From: Ponticaulis sp.
Lineage (GTDB): Bacteria; Pseudomonadota; Alphaproteobacteria; Caulobacterales; Hyphomonadaceae
Reading direction: 5' to 3'
Length of the DNA stretch: 64,000 nucleotides
NCBI GenBank assembly: GCA_002723155.1
Contig: PBNO01000006.1
Location: 623,781-687,780, forward strand
Of this stretch, positions 47,657 to 58,101 are shown piece by piece (the stretch's first letter is position 1; each line of letters opens with the position of its first letter). The position numbers were made by a program, and so were the translations under genes. The notes under the pieces are model-generated. The model was not told where the DNA came from. It made no database searches and saw only the letters and a program-made list of their open reading frames with translations.

Positions 47657-50020
47657 TTGAAAAAATTCCTCTTCGGCCTGGTCGCCATATTTGTCGTAAT
47701 CATCGGCGTCGTCTCTGCTGCGCCGTTTCTGATTCCAGCTTCAACGTATGGGCGCGTCGCTGAAGAGCAGCTGGAAGCCATGCTGGGACGGGACGTGACA
47801 CTGGCGTCTGATCCAAGCATCACAATCTTCCCGCGCCTCGGCGCAACGATTGAAAATGTCGAGATCGCAAACGCCGAAGGGTATGATGATCCCTATTTTG
47901 CGCGCGCAAATAGCTTGAGCGTTGCCGTTAAGTGGTTGCCGCTTTTCTCACGCCGCGTAGAAATCGCATCGCTTCGTTTTGATGGCGGAGAAATCCTTCT
48001 TCACCAACGCACGGCCACGTCAAACAATTGGACCTTCACTCCAGCGGAGGCGCCAGAACCGACTGAAGAAGAATCAAACGTTCCCGCCGAAACAGCTCAA
48101 TCTTTTGACGCAATCATTCCTCGTGCTGAATTTACCAATATGCGCGTGCAATATGTCGATGAGGTATCGGGCACCACTTACGACGCAAACCCGATCAATC
48201 TTGTCGCGCGACTCGATGGCCTTGACGCTCCTGCCTCCATTGATGGCGACATCACCATCAATTACGAGCGATTTGATATCAGCGCGTCCCTGTCCTCGGT
48301 GAATGCCCTGACGTCCGGAGCGCCGACAGACTTACAAGCTGACGTATCCTCGCAACTCCTGGACCTCTCATTCGAAGGTAATGCCGTTCTGGACGCAGAT
48401 CCGAGCGTCAACGGGCAGTTTGAGTTCTCTTCGAACGACCTTCAGGCGCTCACAAATTTTGCAAATATTCAGGTCGACCAGAATCTCACCGCATTGGGGC
48501 GCACCCGTGCGTCAGGCCAAGTCGTCGGGCCAGTAAGCGCTTTACAGATATCGAGCCTTACCGCGTCTCAGAACGCCTCAAATCTGGAGACTGAGTTTAG
48601 CGGCGATATCACGCTGGGCGGAAACATGCCCGTCGTCACAGGTCAAATCTCAAGTCGTTCATCAGACCTGAAACGCTTCCTCGAAGCGATGGAGATAGAC
48701 CTACCTCCGATGCAGGCTGGTGCACTCGATCGTTTCGCGGCAGACATCACGCTGCGTAATGAGAATGACAGCACCCGAGCAAATATCGATACTCTTCAGC
48801 TGGACGATATTGATGTCTCAGGGACAATTCTCGCAAATCTACGCGGCAATGTTCCTGTCATTAATGCGACGCTTGCGATTCCCACATTGGACATCAGTCC
48901 CTACCTTTCAGAAAGCCGCGTAAGCGAGAACGAAGCTCCGGCTGAAGGCGGCTGGAGCGAAGACCCGATTGATCTGAGTTTCCTGCACACCCTGAACGGC
49001 GCATTCGATATCTCTATCGGCGAACTTACAGATTCGCGCGCTCGCATCCTTGATGTTGTCGTGGATGGCGAGCTTTCAAACGGACGCTTCACAGGCAGTC
49101 TTGATTCTATTCCACCGGAAGGTGGCCGTTCGGGCCGACCTGGCAATATTGATCCGTTCTATTCCGGACGCCTCGATACAGACCTGGTGCTCGCTTCACG
49201 CGCAGATGGTTCTAACGCCTTGAACGTAAAGGCTAGTGGCTCCGGCATCACCGCGGCCGCCCTCGTCCGCTTCTTTACCGGTCAGGAAGTCCTGCAAGGC
49301 GTCGCCTCCATCGATGCAGATATTCAAATGACGGGCCGCAGCGTAGCTGATTTCATTCGTTCAATGGACGGCACATACCGTGCAGACGTCGCAGATGGAG
49401 CAATTCTTGGAATCAACCTGCCCCAGCTTCTACGAAGCGCTCAGACATTCCTCGAAACACGCACATTGCCGGATGCGCTTTCGCCAGAAGCTGAAACAGA
49501 CTTCTCATCGCTTCTTCTTGAAGGACGCATACGAGAAGGCGTCGCTGAGATTTCGACTATGAATCTGGTAGCGCCATTCCTGCGCGCGACAGCGGAAGGC
49601 GAGATTGACCTCTACAATCAAACCCTGGACATCCACTTCTATCCGCGTGCGCTGACCAGTGCGACCGGCGCCGACAATGGTTTTGAAGGTTACGGCATTC
49701 CTCTGGCCATTACAGGCGGATGGGCGTCACCGCGTGGCAGCCTCGACACAGAGTTCATCGCTGATCTGGCTGCTGGCGCAGTTCGAAGCCGACTTGAGGA
49801 TGAAGCAAGGTCCAGACTCGGCGATGACGCCGTGAGCGGGCTAATCGGCGATGCTTTGGGCATCAGCCGTAACCGCACCGACGAGTCTTCTGAAAATCAG
49901 ACGTCAGGAGACTCCGCCGCTGAAACCGAGACTGAAACGACAGACGAGGAAGAAGCCCCTACGCCGGAGGACGCTGCGCGCAATCTTCTGCGAGACATAA
50001 TAAACCGGCCTCGCGAATAA
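47657..50020 (+). CDS. AsmA-family protein
   Basis: A 787-residue bacterial AsmA-like protein, related to TamB/VPS13-type lipid-transport proteins, anchored in the inner membrane and reaching into the periplasm. The start codon is TTG at 47657, decided by GGAGG five bases upstream. The N-terminus KKFLFGLVAIFVVIIGVVSA is a membrane anchor, followed by AEEQLEAMLGRDVTLASDPS and then IFPRLGATIENVEIAN, the AsmA signature. The C-terminal AsmA domain includes the block DADIQMTGRSVADFIRSMDG. A low-complexity acidic tail (ETETETTDEEEAPTPEDA) ends it. Its role in outer-membrane lipid homeostasis is inferred from the family. Confidence 0.9.
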   Translation: MKKFLFGLVAIFVVIIGVVSAAPFLIPASTYGRVAEEQLEAMLGRDVTLASDPSITIFPRLGATIENVEIANAEGYDDPYFARANSLSVAVKWLPLFSRRVEIASLRFDGGEILLHQRTATSNNWTFTPAEAPEPTEEESNVPAETAQSFDAIIPRAEFTNMRVQYVDEVSGTTYDANPINLVARLDGLDAPASIDGDITINYERFDISASLSSVNALTSGAPTDLQADVSSQLLDLSFEGNAVLDADPSVNGQFEFSSNDLQALTNFANIQVDQNLTALGRTRASGQVVGPVSALQISSLTASQNASNLETEFSGDITLGGNMPVVTGQISSRSSDLKRFLEAMEIDLPPMQAGALDRFAADITLRNENDSTRANIDTLQLDDIDVSGTILANLRGNVPVINATLAIPTLDISPYLSESRVSENEAPAEGGWSEDPIDLSFLHTLNGAFDISIGELTDSRARILDVVVDGELSNGRFTGSLDSIPPEGGRSGRPGNIDPFYSGRLDTDLVLASRADGSNALNVKASGSGITAAALVRFFTGQEVLQGVASIDADIQMTGRSVADFIRSMDGTYRADVADGAILGINLPQLLRSAQTFLETRTLPDALSPEAETDFSSLLLEGRIREGVAEISTMNLVAPFLRATAEGEIDLYNQTLDIHFYPRALTSATGADNGFEGYGIPLAITGGWASPRGSLDTEFIADLAAGAVRSRLEDEARSRLGDDAVSGLIGDALGISRNRTDESSENQTSGDSAAETETETTDEEEAPTPEDAARNLLRDIINRPRE

Positions 50021-50052
50021 CCGCGGGCCGGCTGGCATATTTGGAAAATCTC

Positions 50053-50130
50053 TGGTCGGAGCGAGAGGATTCGAACCTCCGACCCCCGGTCCCCCAGACC
50101 GGTGCGCTAACCGGGCTGCGCCACGCTCCG
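50053..50130 (-). tRNA. tRNA-Pro (anticodon GGG)
   Basis: Minus strand: acceptor CGGAGCG pairs with CGCTCCG, the anticodon arm CGGTCTGGGGGACCG exposes GGG, T-arm GGAGGTTCGAATCCTCT. The discriminator is A and the CCA end is encoded; 78 bases, with a slightly long D-loop. A promoter lies at 50148-50176. Confidence 0.95.
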
Positions 50131-50147
50131 ATGCCAGAGAGGCGCAG

Positions 50148-50176
50148 ATATAAATCACCCCGGATAAGGCGTGCAA
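50148..50176 (-). promoter_or_regulatory. Promoter of tRNA-Pro
   Basis: Minus strand: TTGCAC (50171-50176), 17-base spacer, TTATAT (50148-50153). The tRNA starts 17 bases further on. Confidence 0.65.
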
Positions 50177-50193
50177 GAATTACGTGAGTTGGA

Positions 50194-50706
50194 TCAGGCC
50201 GCGTCTTTAACCAGCACTGCATCGAGACGTGATTTCACGGAATCAAGTTCTGAGAGCAGGCTTGAGAGACGATCTTCGGTCACGGCTGCAGATGTCGATG
50301 TAAACACACCTGATTCGACAACGTCATTCACTGTCTTCTGCAGGTTTTGCACCGGATTAGCAGCCGGACTGTTGAACTGAGACGGATCGATCACTTCGCG
50401 GATTGGTTGCCCCAGACGAACGCCGCCATCGAGAACAGCAGAGACGCCCTGCTCCCGGATCACTTTCTGTGCGCCTTTAATGGTCAGGCCCTGATCATGC
50501 AGCAAAGCCTGAATCGCACGCGCCGTATCTACATCTTCGGGGCGGTACATTCGACGACCATCGCGACGTTTTACAGGCTTCAGTGCTGAGAATTTTGTTT
50601 CCCAGAAACGAAGAACATGCGTCGGGAGCCCGAGCTCCTTAGCAGCCTCACCAATCGAACGAAATGCAGTTGCTGACTTGGTGACGGTGCCGTTTGCGCT
50701 GGTCAT
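50194..50706 (-). CDS. MerR-family transcriptional regulator
   Basis: A 170-residue DNA-binding protein. The N-terminal MerR-type winged helix reads [20 protein letters not shown] with [20 protein letters not shown], matching the alphaproteobacterial MerR proteins found next to ihfA. The dimerisation helix contains [13 protein letters not shown], and the rest is a coiled coil ([18 protein letters not shown]). No metal-binding cysteines occur, so it is unlikely to sense metals. It lies 11 bases after ihfA, in the same transcript. Confidence 0.88.
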   Translation of the reverse strand: MTSANGTVTKSATAFRSIGEAAKELGLPTHVLRFWETKFSALKPVKRRDGRRMYRPEDVDTARAIQALLHDQGLTIKGAQKVIREQGVSAVLDGGVRLGQPIREVIDPSQFNSPAANPVQNLQKTVNDVVESGVFTSTSAAVTEDRLSSLLSELDSVKSRLDAVLVKDAA

Positions 50707-50717
50707 TTTATTTGTCC

Positions 50718-51026
50718 CTAATCTTTATTCAGAGAGTCATCCACACGCTGCTTGAGGAGAGGAGAAGGACGGAACGCGACAACCCTACGGGCCGAGATTT
50801 CCGCGGCAATGCGAGTTTTGGGATTACGCCCCATACGCGCATTTTTCTCACGCACGACAAAGTTTCCAAAGCGGGCCAGCTTAACTGTCTGGCCATCTGT
50901 GAGATCGTCGGAGATCAGTTCGAGCACTCGCTCGAGCAATTCTCCTGAGTCCTGCCGGGTCAGACCAACTTCACGTACCAGTGAATCCATGATCTCGGCT
51001 CGGGTGACTGCCTTATCGTGCTGCAC
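50718..51026 (-). CDS. ihfA: Integration host factor subunit alpha
   Basis: The alpha subunit of the DNA-bending heterodimer IHF. The 102-residue protein starts with a GTG at 51026, set by AAGGAGG five bases upstream. The core [16 protein letters not shown] and the arm block [19 protein letters not shown] are typical; the latter normally reads GRNPKTGEEIPISARRVV in other IhfA proteins. The beta subunit must be elsewhere. It follows fabH by 53 bases in the conserved plsX-fabH-ihfA-merR order. Confidence 0.94.
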   Translation of the reverse strand: MQHDKAVTRAEIMDSLVREVGLTRQDSGELLERVLELISDDLTDGQTVKLARFGNFVVREKNARMGRNPKTRIAAEISARRVVAFRPSPLLKQRVDDSLNKD

Positions 51027-51079
51027 TCCCACCTCCTTAACAGCATTAACAGAAAACACCCGATTCCTTAACGAAACTC

Positions 51080-52051
51080 TTACAAACGGAAGAGGTTTGC
51101 TCCCCAGGCGAAGCCGCCGCCCATCGCTTCCGTCAGAACCAGGTTACCTGACTTTGCACGGCCATCATCAATGGCTTCGGCCAGCGCTAGAGGGACTGAA
51201 GCCGCTGAAGTATTACCGTGTTTACCAACAGTAGACACAATTTTAGCTGAGTCTATGGATAATCGTTTTGCGACACCATCAAGAATGCGTTGATTCGCCT
51301 GATGAGGCACAAACCAGTCGATTTCGTTATGATCGACGCCAGTCGTGGCCAGAAGGTTCTCTACCGCGCTGGAAATATTGACAACTGCGTGTTTGAAAAC
51401 CTGATTACCGATCATACGCAGATGACCAACCGTCTGCGTCACTGAAGGCCCACCGTCGACATAGAGAAGGTCTTTGTACGAACCATCTGTCCGCAGATTG
51501 TGCCCAAGAAGACCGATTTGCGCATCATCTTCAGCAGTATCCGCTTCAAGTACAACGGCACCGGCGCCATCGCCGAACAAAACGCACGTGGTTCGATCCG
51601 ACCAGTCAAGAATGCGGGAAAACGTTTCAGCGCCGATCACCAGAGCCTTTTTGAAGCCGGAATTGCGCATCAGGCCATCGGCTGTCGCCAGTGCAAATAC
51701 GAACCCTGAGCAAACAGCGCCCACATCAAATGCCGCGCCCTGACGCATGCCGATCTTGTTCTGGATGATCGTTGCGGTAGACGGGAACGTGTAGTCCGGT
51801 GTCGCCGTCGCACAGACCAGAAGGTCGATGTCGTCCGCCGTGAGGCCAGCAGCTTTCAGCGCAGCTTTTGCAGCCTCTGCACCCAGATCTGATGTGAACT
51901 GACCATCATCAGCAATATGTCGCTGGGAAATACCCGTACGAGCTTTGACCCACTCGTCATTCGTGTCGACCATACGCGACAAGTCTTCGTTTGTCAGAAT
52001 TCTGCTTGGCAGATAGCTTCCGACACCGGTTACGCGAATGACTTGTTTCAT
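51080..52051 (-). CDS. fabH: 3-oxoacyl-[acyl-carrier-protein] synthase III
   Basis: First condensing enzyme of fatty acid synthesis, joining acetyl-CoA to malonyl-ACP. At 323 residues it has normal length. The active-site Cys114 lies in [10 protein letters not shown], the His in [10 protein letters not shown], and the Asn in [10 protein letters not shown]. Start overlaps the plsX stop by 4 bases (ATGA), so translation is coupled. The order plsX-fabH is nearly universal. Confidence 0.98.
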   Translation of the reverse strand: MKQVIRVTGVGSYLPSRILTNEDLSRMVDTNDEWVKARTGISQRHIADDGQFTSDLGAEAAKAALKAAGLTADDIDLLVCATATPDYTFPSTATIIQNKIGMRQGAAFDVGAVCSGFVFALATADGLMRNSGFKKALVIGAETFSRILDWSDRTTCVLFGDGAGAVVLEADTAEDDAQIGLLGHNLRTDGSYKDLLYVDGGPSVTQTVGHLRMIGNQVFKHAVVNISSAVENLLATTGVDHNEIDWFVPHQANQRILDGVAKRLSIDSAKIVSTVGKHGNTSAASVPLALAEAIDDGRAKSGNLVLTEAMGGGFAWGANLFRL

Positions 52052-53100
52052 GTGCTGACCGCTTCCTCGGCTTCAGGGTGTGAGGCCTGAAAACGCGACA
52101 GGCTGGCTTCTACGTCCTGATGAAATGTACTGTTTCCAACGCTATAGGCCAAACGAAGCGTCGTCGCAAAACCTTCTGCATCAGTACCACCATGGCTCTT
52201 CAAAACAATTCCGTTCAAGCCCAGGAATACACCGCCGTTTACATTTCCAGGATCAAGGCGCTGTTTCAGCTGCTTTAGCCCCGCACTGGCCAGAACTGCA
52301 CCAAGTTTGGACAGGATCGAGCTGGTCAGTGCTTCTTTGACGAATCCTCCGACGAGTTTCGCCGTCCCTTCTGCAGTTTTGAGGGCGATGTTGCCTGTAT
52401 AGCCGTCCGTGACCACGACATCAGTCGTACCCATCGAGATGTCATTGCCCTCGACGAAACCATAATAGTTCAGACCGAATTCATTGCCTTTAAGCATGTC
52501 AGCGGCCTGTCGAACTGATTCGATACCTTTCAGTTCTTCAGAGCCGATGTTCAGAAGACCAATGCTCGGATCAGTTTTTCCGTGGATTGCTTTGGAGTAG
52601 GCAGCGCCCATAATCGCGAACTCGACCAATTGCTCGGCATCAGCTTCAACATTGGCACCGACATCCAGCACAATGCTAGCGCCGCGCGGGCTAGGCCAGC
52701 TGGCCGCGAGTGCCGGACGATGCACTCCTGGCACCATGCGTAGAACAAGCTTGGACATAGCCATCAGCGCGCCGGTATTCCCTGCGGAAATAGCGACGTG
52801 CGCAGTTCCGGACTTCACCGCCTGCAGTGCGTTCCACATGCTGGAGTTCTTCCCGCCGCGCAGAGCCTGACTAGGCTTGGCATCCATGGAGACAGCCTTG
52901 TCCGTGTGCGCAATTTCACAAACACGCGCGAGCTTTGGATCAGCATCCAGATAAGGACGCAGCTGAGCCTCATCCCCATGAAGGAGAAAGTTCACAGGGC
53001 GGCCTTCGGCAGCCAGCAGCGCGACGCCGCGCATCACGCTTTCCGGGGCATGATCGCCGCCCATGGCATCCACTGAAAGTACGAGAGTTTCAGCTGTCAT
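52048..53100 (-). CDS. plsX: Phosphate acyltransferase PlsX
   Basis: Peripheral membrane enzyme that converts acyl-ACP to acyl-phosphate, the donor for phospholipid synthesis. The 350-residue protein starts with [20 protein letters not shown], the family signature. Later comes [20 protein letters not shown] and [18 protein letters not shown]. The upstream neighbour is the cytochrome bc1 chaperone (76-base gap); in many alphaproteobacteria a DUF177 gene lies in between, but here it is absent. Confidence 0.97.
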   Translation of the reverse strand: MTAETLVLSVDAMGGDHAPESVMRGVALLAAEGRPVNFLLHGDEAQLRPYLDADPKLARVCEIAHTDKAVSMDAKPSQALRGGKNSSMWNALQAVKSGTAHVAISAGNTGALMAMSKLVLRMVPGVHRPALAASWPSPRGASIVLDVGANVEADAEQLVEFAIMGAAYSKAIHGKTDPSIGLLNIGSEELKGIESVRQAADMLKGNEFGLNYYGFVEGNDISMGTTDVVVTDGYTGNIALKTAEGTAKLVGGFVKEALTSSILSKLGAVLASAGLKQLKQRLDPGNVNGGVFLGLNGIVLKSHGGTDAEGFATTLRLAYSVGNSTFHQDVEASLSRFQASHPEAEEAVST

Positions 53101-53176
53101 GCTAAAAATGCCTTCTTTACTGGTTCGGATGAGCTTTTAGGCAACAGTTTGCCATATAACCAGCCCGTAAGTGTGT

Positions 53177-53722
53177 CTATCCGAAGAAAAATTCGGTCGC
53201 CGCGGGCCAGTCGAGCTCTCCTGCGAAAAGGCTGTCTTCTGATTGCGCGTCCAATGCCGCGACCGCCGCTTCGGTATAATGGGTCGCCGCCTGCAAGTCT
53301 TCTGCCGATGCATCTACCATTAAATTCCGCGAAATCACCTCAGCGATACTGCCTTCGCCCTCGAAAGCTGACTCGTATGCTCTGATGCGACCATAGAACC
53401 CTTCCGCCAGTTTCCGCATCTTCTTACCGACGATCAGATCCCCAACACCGGCTTCTCTGAATGCATAGTCGAAATTAGAGAAAATATTCTCGAATAGTTT
53501 TTGCGCGACGCGCGCGCCGGATGGTCCGGCGAGCTTCAAACGACGCATTAGAATGGCCGCATGAAGCGTGACAGCCTCAAAACGCCCTTCAAAAGTATCG
53601 GGGACACGCCCTTCTGCAAAGAGCTCAATCTGGCGCGACTGACGGTTCAGCTGGTCAAAAAGTCGGGCCGCAACAGACTTCGGTCCTGACTTCTGTGAAA
53701 ACAATCGTGACAAAAACATCAT
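53177..53722 (-). CDS. Ubiquinol-cytochrome c chaperone-family protein
   Basis: A 181-residue protein of the CBP3/ubiquinol-cytochrome c chaperone family, which in mitochondria helps assemble cytochrome b into the bc1 complex. The core includes EGRFEAVTLHAAILMRRLKL, then SNFDYAFREAGVGDLIVGKK and RKLAEGFYGRIRAYESAF, which match the family pattern of an acidic, helical bundle. The bacterial role is inferred. It lies divergently from bamE. Confidence 0.88.
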   Translation of the reverse strand: MMFLSRLFSQKSGPKSVAARLFDQLNRQSRQIELFAEGRVPDTFEGRFEAVTLHAAILMRRLKLAGPSGARVAQKLFENIFSNFDYAFREAGVGDLIVGKKMRKLAEGFYGRIRAYESAFEGEGSIAEVISRNLMVDASAEDLQAATHYTEAAVAALDAQSEDSLFAGELDWPAATEFFFG

Positions 53723-53791
53723 ATATACGCTCTTCGCTTGCCAAACGGCTATCAGTCCCGTTAGTTCATGCCGGAAGATAGGAGAAGCCCC

Positions 53792-54256
53792 ATGGCGCGC
53801 AAATTATTCTTTGTACTTGCTTCTGCAGCGCTTTTGTCTGCGTGCGCAAATGCGACACGAGATTATCAGGGTTATGTGGCTGATGAAATCGCTCCGGCAG
53901 ATATCACGCCCGGCACAGACAACCGTTCGACCGTACTCGGCAGCCTTGGCTCTCCGTCCACGACCAGCCTGTTTGACGACAATACATGGATTTATCTGAG
54001 CGCGACACGTGAGCGTTTCGCATTCTATCATCCACGCGTTGTTGAACGCACAATCGTCGCCATCCGATTCGGCGAAGACGATGTTGTGGAAGAGGTTCTC
54101 CAATACGATCAGGAAGACGGCCGCGTCATCAATTACGCGTCACGCGAGACGCCGACACGTGGTCGCGAGCTTGGCTTGCTTGAGCAAATTTTCGGCAATG
54201 TCGGCCGCGTGGCTCTGCCTCAGCAACAACGCGATCCGGGCCAGATTGGTCAGTAA
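53792..54256 (+). CDS. bamE: Outer membrane assembly lipoprotein BamE (SmpA)
   Basis: A lipoprotein of the outer-membrane beta-barrel assembly machine. From 53792 it has 154 residues; the lipobox LLSAC puts the modified Cys at residue 18. The BamE fold is seen in STVLGSLGSPSTTSLFDDNT followed by WIYLSATRERFAFYHP and VVERTIVAIRFGEDDVVEEV. The start follows AGGAG at seven-base spacing; eight extra codons of the longer frame were rejected. A bidirectional terminator separates it from hppA. Confidence 0.92.
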   Translation: MARKLFFVLASAALLSACANATRDYQGYVADEIAPADITPGTDNRSTVLGSLGSPSTTSLFDDNTWIYLSATRERFAFYHPRVVERTIVAIRFGEDDVVEEVLQYDQEDGRVINYASRETPTRGRELGLLEQIFGNVGRVALPQQQRDPGQIGQ

Positions 54257-54275
54257 CGCAACAGAATTTCACTAA

Positions 54276-54305
54276 AAAAAGCCCGGCGATACGCCGGGCT
54301 TTTTC
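54276..54305. terminator. Bidirectional terminator between bamE and hppA
   Basis: GCCCGGCG pairs with CGCCGGGC around ATA, flanked by runs of A before and T after, so it can stop transcription from both sides. Confidence 0.92.
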
Positions 54306-54325
54306 TTTAGCTCTACCTCTGGGGC

Positions 54326-56485
54326 TTAGTGAGCGCCCCAGTGCGCAATAACCGCGAGCATGATCAGGGCCACAATGTTGGTGATCTTGATCATCGGGTT
54401 CACCGCGGGACCAGAGGTGTCCTTGTAAGGGTCCCCCACAGTATCACCGGTCACAGACGCTTTGTGTGCGTCAGACCCTTTTTCGTGCTTCACGCCGTCC
54501 TTATCCACAAAACCATCTTCGAAGGACTTCTTCGCGTTATCCCACGCACCGCCGCCAGAGGTCATGGAAATCGCAACAAACAGACCGGTCACAATGACAC
54601 CGAGCAGCATTGCACCCAGCGCAGAGAAGGCGGCACCTTTACCAGCGATCAGAAGAATTGCTCCAAAAAGCACGAGCGGCGACAGCACCGGCAATAGAGA
54701 TGGCGCAATCATCTCACGAATCGCAGCTTTGGTCAGAATGTCGACCGCGCGGCCATAATCCGGACGCTGCTCGAAATTCATGATGCCAGGCATTTCACGG
54801 AACTGGCGGCGAACTTCTTCCACGACATCCTGCGCAGCCCGGCCAACTGACATCATCGACATGCCACCAAACAGGAATGGCAGAAGGCCACCGAACAGCA
54901 GACCTACAACGACATACGGGTTGGAGAGTGAGAAGTCGGCCACGACGCCATAGAAGAACGATCCCTCCACCGCGCTTGCCGTGAAGTAATTCAAATCCTC
55001 TGTGTAAGCCGCAAACAGAACCAGAGCGCCGAGACCCGCAGAGCCAATCGCATAGCCCTTCGTGACCGCTTTCGTGGTGTTACCGACAGCATCAAGCGTG
55101 TCAGTCGTACTGCGCACGCTGTCATCCAGACCCGCCATTTCGGCAATACCGCCGGCGTTATCTGTAACTGGACCGAATGCATCCAGCGCAACCACCATGC
55201 CGGCAAGCGCAAGCATCGTCGTCGTGGCAATCGCGATGCCGAACAGGCCTGCGAAATTAAACGTCAGGATGATGCCTGCAATAATAACGAGCGCTGGAAG
55301 TGCGCAAGATTCCAGAGACACAGCCAGGCCCTGGATCACGTTCGTGCCGTGACCGGAAACAGATGCCTGAGCGACTGAACGTACAGGTCGTTTGTCTACG
55401 CCGGTATAATACTCCGTGATATATACAATCAGACCGGTCACGCCGAGGCCGACAATACCGCAATACAGAAGATCCCAGCCGCTGATCACTAGACCTGCGC
55501 CGGTTTCAACCGTGGCATCGAAGCTGCCCATCAGCATGTAGATTACAGCAGCCACACCGATACCGGAAATGACAGCAGTCGCGACGAAGCCCTTATAGAG
55601 GGCGCCCATCACGCTATTATCTTTTCCAAGACGGACGAAATATGTGCCGAGGATCGAACCGATAATACAGATACCGCCAATTGCGAGCGGCAGAAGCATC
55701 ATCAGAGACGCATCAGCTCCGGCGAAAAAGATGGACGCGAGAACCATTGTCGCGACAAGCGTCACTGAATACGTCTCGAACAAGTCGGCTGCCATACCCG
55801 CACAGTCACCGACATTATCGCCAACATTGTCGGCAATCGTCGCAGCGTTACGAGGATCGTCTTCTGGAATACCAGCTTCGACCTTACCAACCATATCGCC
55901 GCCCACGTCGGCGCCTTTGGTGAAGATACCGCCGCCGAGACGGGCGAAGATGGAAATCAGCGATGCGCCGAAACCGAGAGCAACAAGCCCGTCAATGAGC
56001 GTGCGATCTCCGCTGTCATATCCCATTCCGGACGTGAGAATTGCGTAATAGCCAGCTGTACCGAGCAAGGCGAGACCAACAACAAGCAAGCCTGTGACCG
56101 CACCTGACTTGAAGGCCATGTCGAGACCAGCCGCGAGGCCGCCATTCATGGACGCTTCTGTGGTTCGGACGTTGGCCTGCACAGAGACCTTCATGCCGAT
56201 AAAGCCTGCTGCGCCAGACAGAATGGCGCCGAGCAGAAAGCCCACGACGATGATAAAGTTGCCCTGAAAAGCAATCAGCAGCGCAACCGCGATCAGAATG
56301 CCGACAATACCAATGGTTTTGTACTGACGGGACAGATAGGCGTCGGCACCTTCCTGAATTGCTTTGGCAATTTCTTGCATGCGATCATTGCCCGCCGACG
56401 CGGACATGATTGACCGGCTTAGAAAAAAGCCGAAGGCGATGGCTGCTATTGCAGCAACAATCACCAGGACAGTCGTTAAGTCCAT
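54326..56485 (-). CDS. hppA: Membrane-bound proton-translocating pyrophosphatase (K+-independent type)
   Basis: It uses pyrophosphate hydrolysis to pump protons outward or into vacuole-like spaces. The 719-residue protein has about 16 membrane segments. The active site block is [20 protein letters not shown]. The cation selectivity motif reads [20 protein letters not shown]; Lys and Thr at these sites mark the K+-independent subfamily (the dependent one has Ala and Gly). The ribosome site is GAGGAAAAG before the ATG. Both ends are bounded by a terminator and a 198-base intergenic stretch. Confidence 0.97.
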   Translation of the reverse strand: MDLTTVLVIVAAIAAIAFGFFLSRSIMSASAGNDRMQEIAKAIQEGADAYLSRQYKTIGIVGILIAVALLIAFQGNFIIVVGFLLGAILSGAAGFIGMKVSVQANVRTTEASMNGGLAAGLDMAFKSGAVTGLLVVGLALLGTAGYYAILTSGMGYDSGDRTLIDGLVALGFGASLISIFARLGGGIFTKGADVGGDMVGKVEAGIPEDDPRNAATIADNVGDNVGDCAGMAADLFETYSVTLVATMVLASIFFAGADASLMMLLPLAIGGICIIGSILGTYFVRLGKDNSVMGALYKGFVATAVISGIGVAAVIYMLMGSFDATVETGAGLVISGWDLLYCGIVGLGVTGLIVYITEYYTGVDKRPVRSVAQASVSGHGTNVIQGLAVSLESCALPALVIIAGIILTFNFAGLFGIAIATTTMLALAGMVVALDAFGPVTDNAGGIAEMAGLDDSVRSTTDTLDAVGNTTKAVTKGYAIGSAGLGALVLFAAYTEDLNYFTASAVEGSFFYGVVADFSLSNPYVVVGLLFGGLLPFLFGGMSMMSVGRAAQDVVEEVRRQFREMPGIMNFEQRPDYGRAVDILTKAAIREMIAPSLLPVLSPLVLFGAILLIAGKGAAFSALGAMLLGVIVTGLFVAISMTSGGGAWDNAKKSFEDGFVDKDGVKHEKGSDAHKASVTGDTVGDPYKDTSGPAVNPMIKITNIVALIMLAVIAHWGAH

Positions 56486-56683
56486 CTTTTCCTCACTATG
56501 TATTTTTTATCGGAACTGCCCTTCACGGAGACGGAATACCTCCGCACAGCTCCCCTTTTGTTTGTGAGGTTATTGTTGGCAAATAGTAGATGAGTGCGCA
56601 AGCATGCTAATCGCGCAGCAGATTCTGCCGCGCATTACAGGGTTTTGAGAGGATTTTTCTGACGTTTCAGAAGGCTCTGAATA

Positions 56684-57121
56684 TCAGCCTTCAATGAAGA
56701 CGAGCTGTGAATCGGTCGCCAGAATTTCTATCGACTCAACAGAGCCTTCGCCCATTTCCTCTTCGACAACCGTCCGGACGATATCGAGGTATCTCTGCTC
56801 ATTGAGCTCCATCGGATGCCCCTCCAGCCCTACAGGCGTACGGTGCGCTGCACGAAGAATACCATCGCGGATAATGTGCGCGCGATCCCGTGCGCCCCAA
56901 TGGTCATGACCGCTTGCAATCGTCACGACCGCACTCACGAAGAGATAGTTGATCAACTCACCGTCGCGCTGGACCGGAACAACGATGTTGGAAAGATCAA
57001 CAGTACGGTTGGACCCACCCTGCCCGCCTTCATCACCAGCCGCAAACGCGGTTGGCCCTGCGCCAAATGAGACGCCAGCGAAAAAGATAACAGCGAAAAA
57101 GGTACGAATGAAGTTCTTCAT
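56684..57121 (-). CDS. Exported protein of unknown function, FliL-like in layout
   Basis: A 145-residue protein; the N-terminus MKNFIRTFFAVIFFAGVSFG through AAGDEGG is a signal peptide or anchor. The mature part contains VDLSNIVVPVQRDGELINYL, then FVSAVVTIASGHDHWGARDR, an AHIIRDGILRAAHRTPVG helix, and EMGEGSVESIEILATDSQLV. The layout (sheet, long helix, IRDGIL-like motif, terminal sheet) recalls the FliL periplasmic domain, but this is only a resemblance. The start at 57121 lacks a clear ribosome site; the earlier ATG would overlap thiL. A downstream position relative to thiL suggests the same transcript. Confidence 0.65.
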   Translation of the reverse strand: MKNFIRTFFAVIFFAGVSFGAGPTAFAAGDEGGQGGSNRTVDLSNIVVPVQRDGELINYLFVSAVVTIASGHDHWGARDRAHIIRDGILRAAHRTPVGLEGHPMELNEQRYLDIVRTVVEEEMGEGSVESIEILATDSQLVFIEG

Positions 57122-57156
57122 GCCAGCATACATACGAAATAATGGCTGAAAAACCG

Positions 57157-58101
57157 TTATGAATTGCCGCCGTGTTCCCATCCAGTTTTTAACAGTTTGA
57201 TAGGCATCCCATTTGCGTCCAGAACGTTCACGCCAGTGCCCGCTTCACAGCAACCAATGCAGGTTACGGCCAGGTTTGCCTGTCTGGCTGTCGCCTCGAT
57301 TGCCCCGCGCTGACTTTGCGGCGCAGTGAATAAGCACTGGTATTCATCGCCGCCTGAAAGCAGGTCCACCGAGCGCGAATCGAGAGACGACACATTTTGT
57401 ACCAACGGAATATCACTCAATTTTATCGTCGCTCCACACTGTGACGCGTCACAAATGTTGGCGAGATCGGCAATAAGGCCGTCAGAGATATCAGCTGACG
57501 CATTAGCATGCTGAGCAATCAGATGAGCAACCTCTACCGATGGCAGTTGCGGCACACGGTAATGCAAGACGCTCTGTGGAAATTCACTTTCAAGATTTCG
57601 TTCTATCGCGCGCAGCCCCGCAACGCCGTGCCCAATCGTGCCGGTTACCCATATGTCGTCGCCCTCGCATGCGTTGCCTCGTCTCGGGACGTGGTCACTG
57701 AGCGAACGCCCAAGAAGCGTCAGAGATAATACAAGACGGTCCGGACTGGATGTTGTGTCGCCACCAATCAGGTCGATATCGAAGGCACGCAAATCAGATG
57801 AAAGCCCAGTTATTAGTGCGTGAAGATCGTCGTCTGAGCGATTTGTTGGCCAGACAAGATTAAACAGCGCCTGATGGGGTAGCGCGCCTTTCGCAATACA
57901 ATCCGATACATTCACCCGGACCAGCTTTTGACCCACGGTATCCAGCGGATCAGCGGATAGAAAGTGAACGCCCTCAACAAGCGTGTCAGTCGTAACGATA
58001 AGTCCGGAATCAAGCAGCGCGACATCATCCTTCAATGACGCCGCGCCTCTGCTTTGTGCCAAAGGAGAGAGAAGAGTTCTTATGAACTCAAACTCTTTCA
58101 C
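57157..58101 (-). CDS. thiL: Thiamine-monophosphate kinase
   Basis: It phosphorylates thiamine phosphate to thiamine pyrophosphate. The 314-residue protein starts MKEFEFIRTLLSPLAQSRGA; key motifs are LLDSGLIVTTDTLVEGVHFL and AKGALPHQALFNLVWP-type blocks, ADISDGLIADL near residue 210 and LLSGGDEYQCLFT. It overlaps nusB by four bases (ATGA), as in the widespread ribH-nusB-thiL order. Confidence 0.96.
   Translation of the reverse strand: MKEFEFIRTLLSPLAQSRGAASLKDDVALLDSGLIVTTDTLVEGVHFLSADPLDTVGQKLVRVNVSDCIAKGALPHQALFNLVWPTNRSDDDLHALITGLSSDLRAFDIDLIGGDTTSSPDRLVLSLTLLGRSLSDHVPRRGNACEGDDIWVTGTIGHGVAGLRAIERNLESEFPQSVLHYRVPQLPSVEVAHLIAQHANASADISDGLIADLANICDASQCGATIKLSDIPLVQNVSSLDSRSVDLLSGGDEYQCLFTAPQSQRGAIEATARQANLAVTCIGCCEAGTGVNVLDANGMPIKLLKTGWEHGGNS

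Noticed and set aside
49904..50222. Minus-strand open frames across tRNA-Pro
   Set aside because: They are antisense or frame-shifted readings of the AsmA end and tRNA-Pro with no ribosome site.
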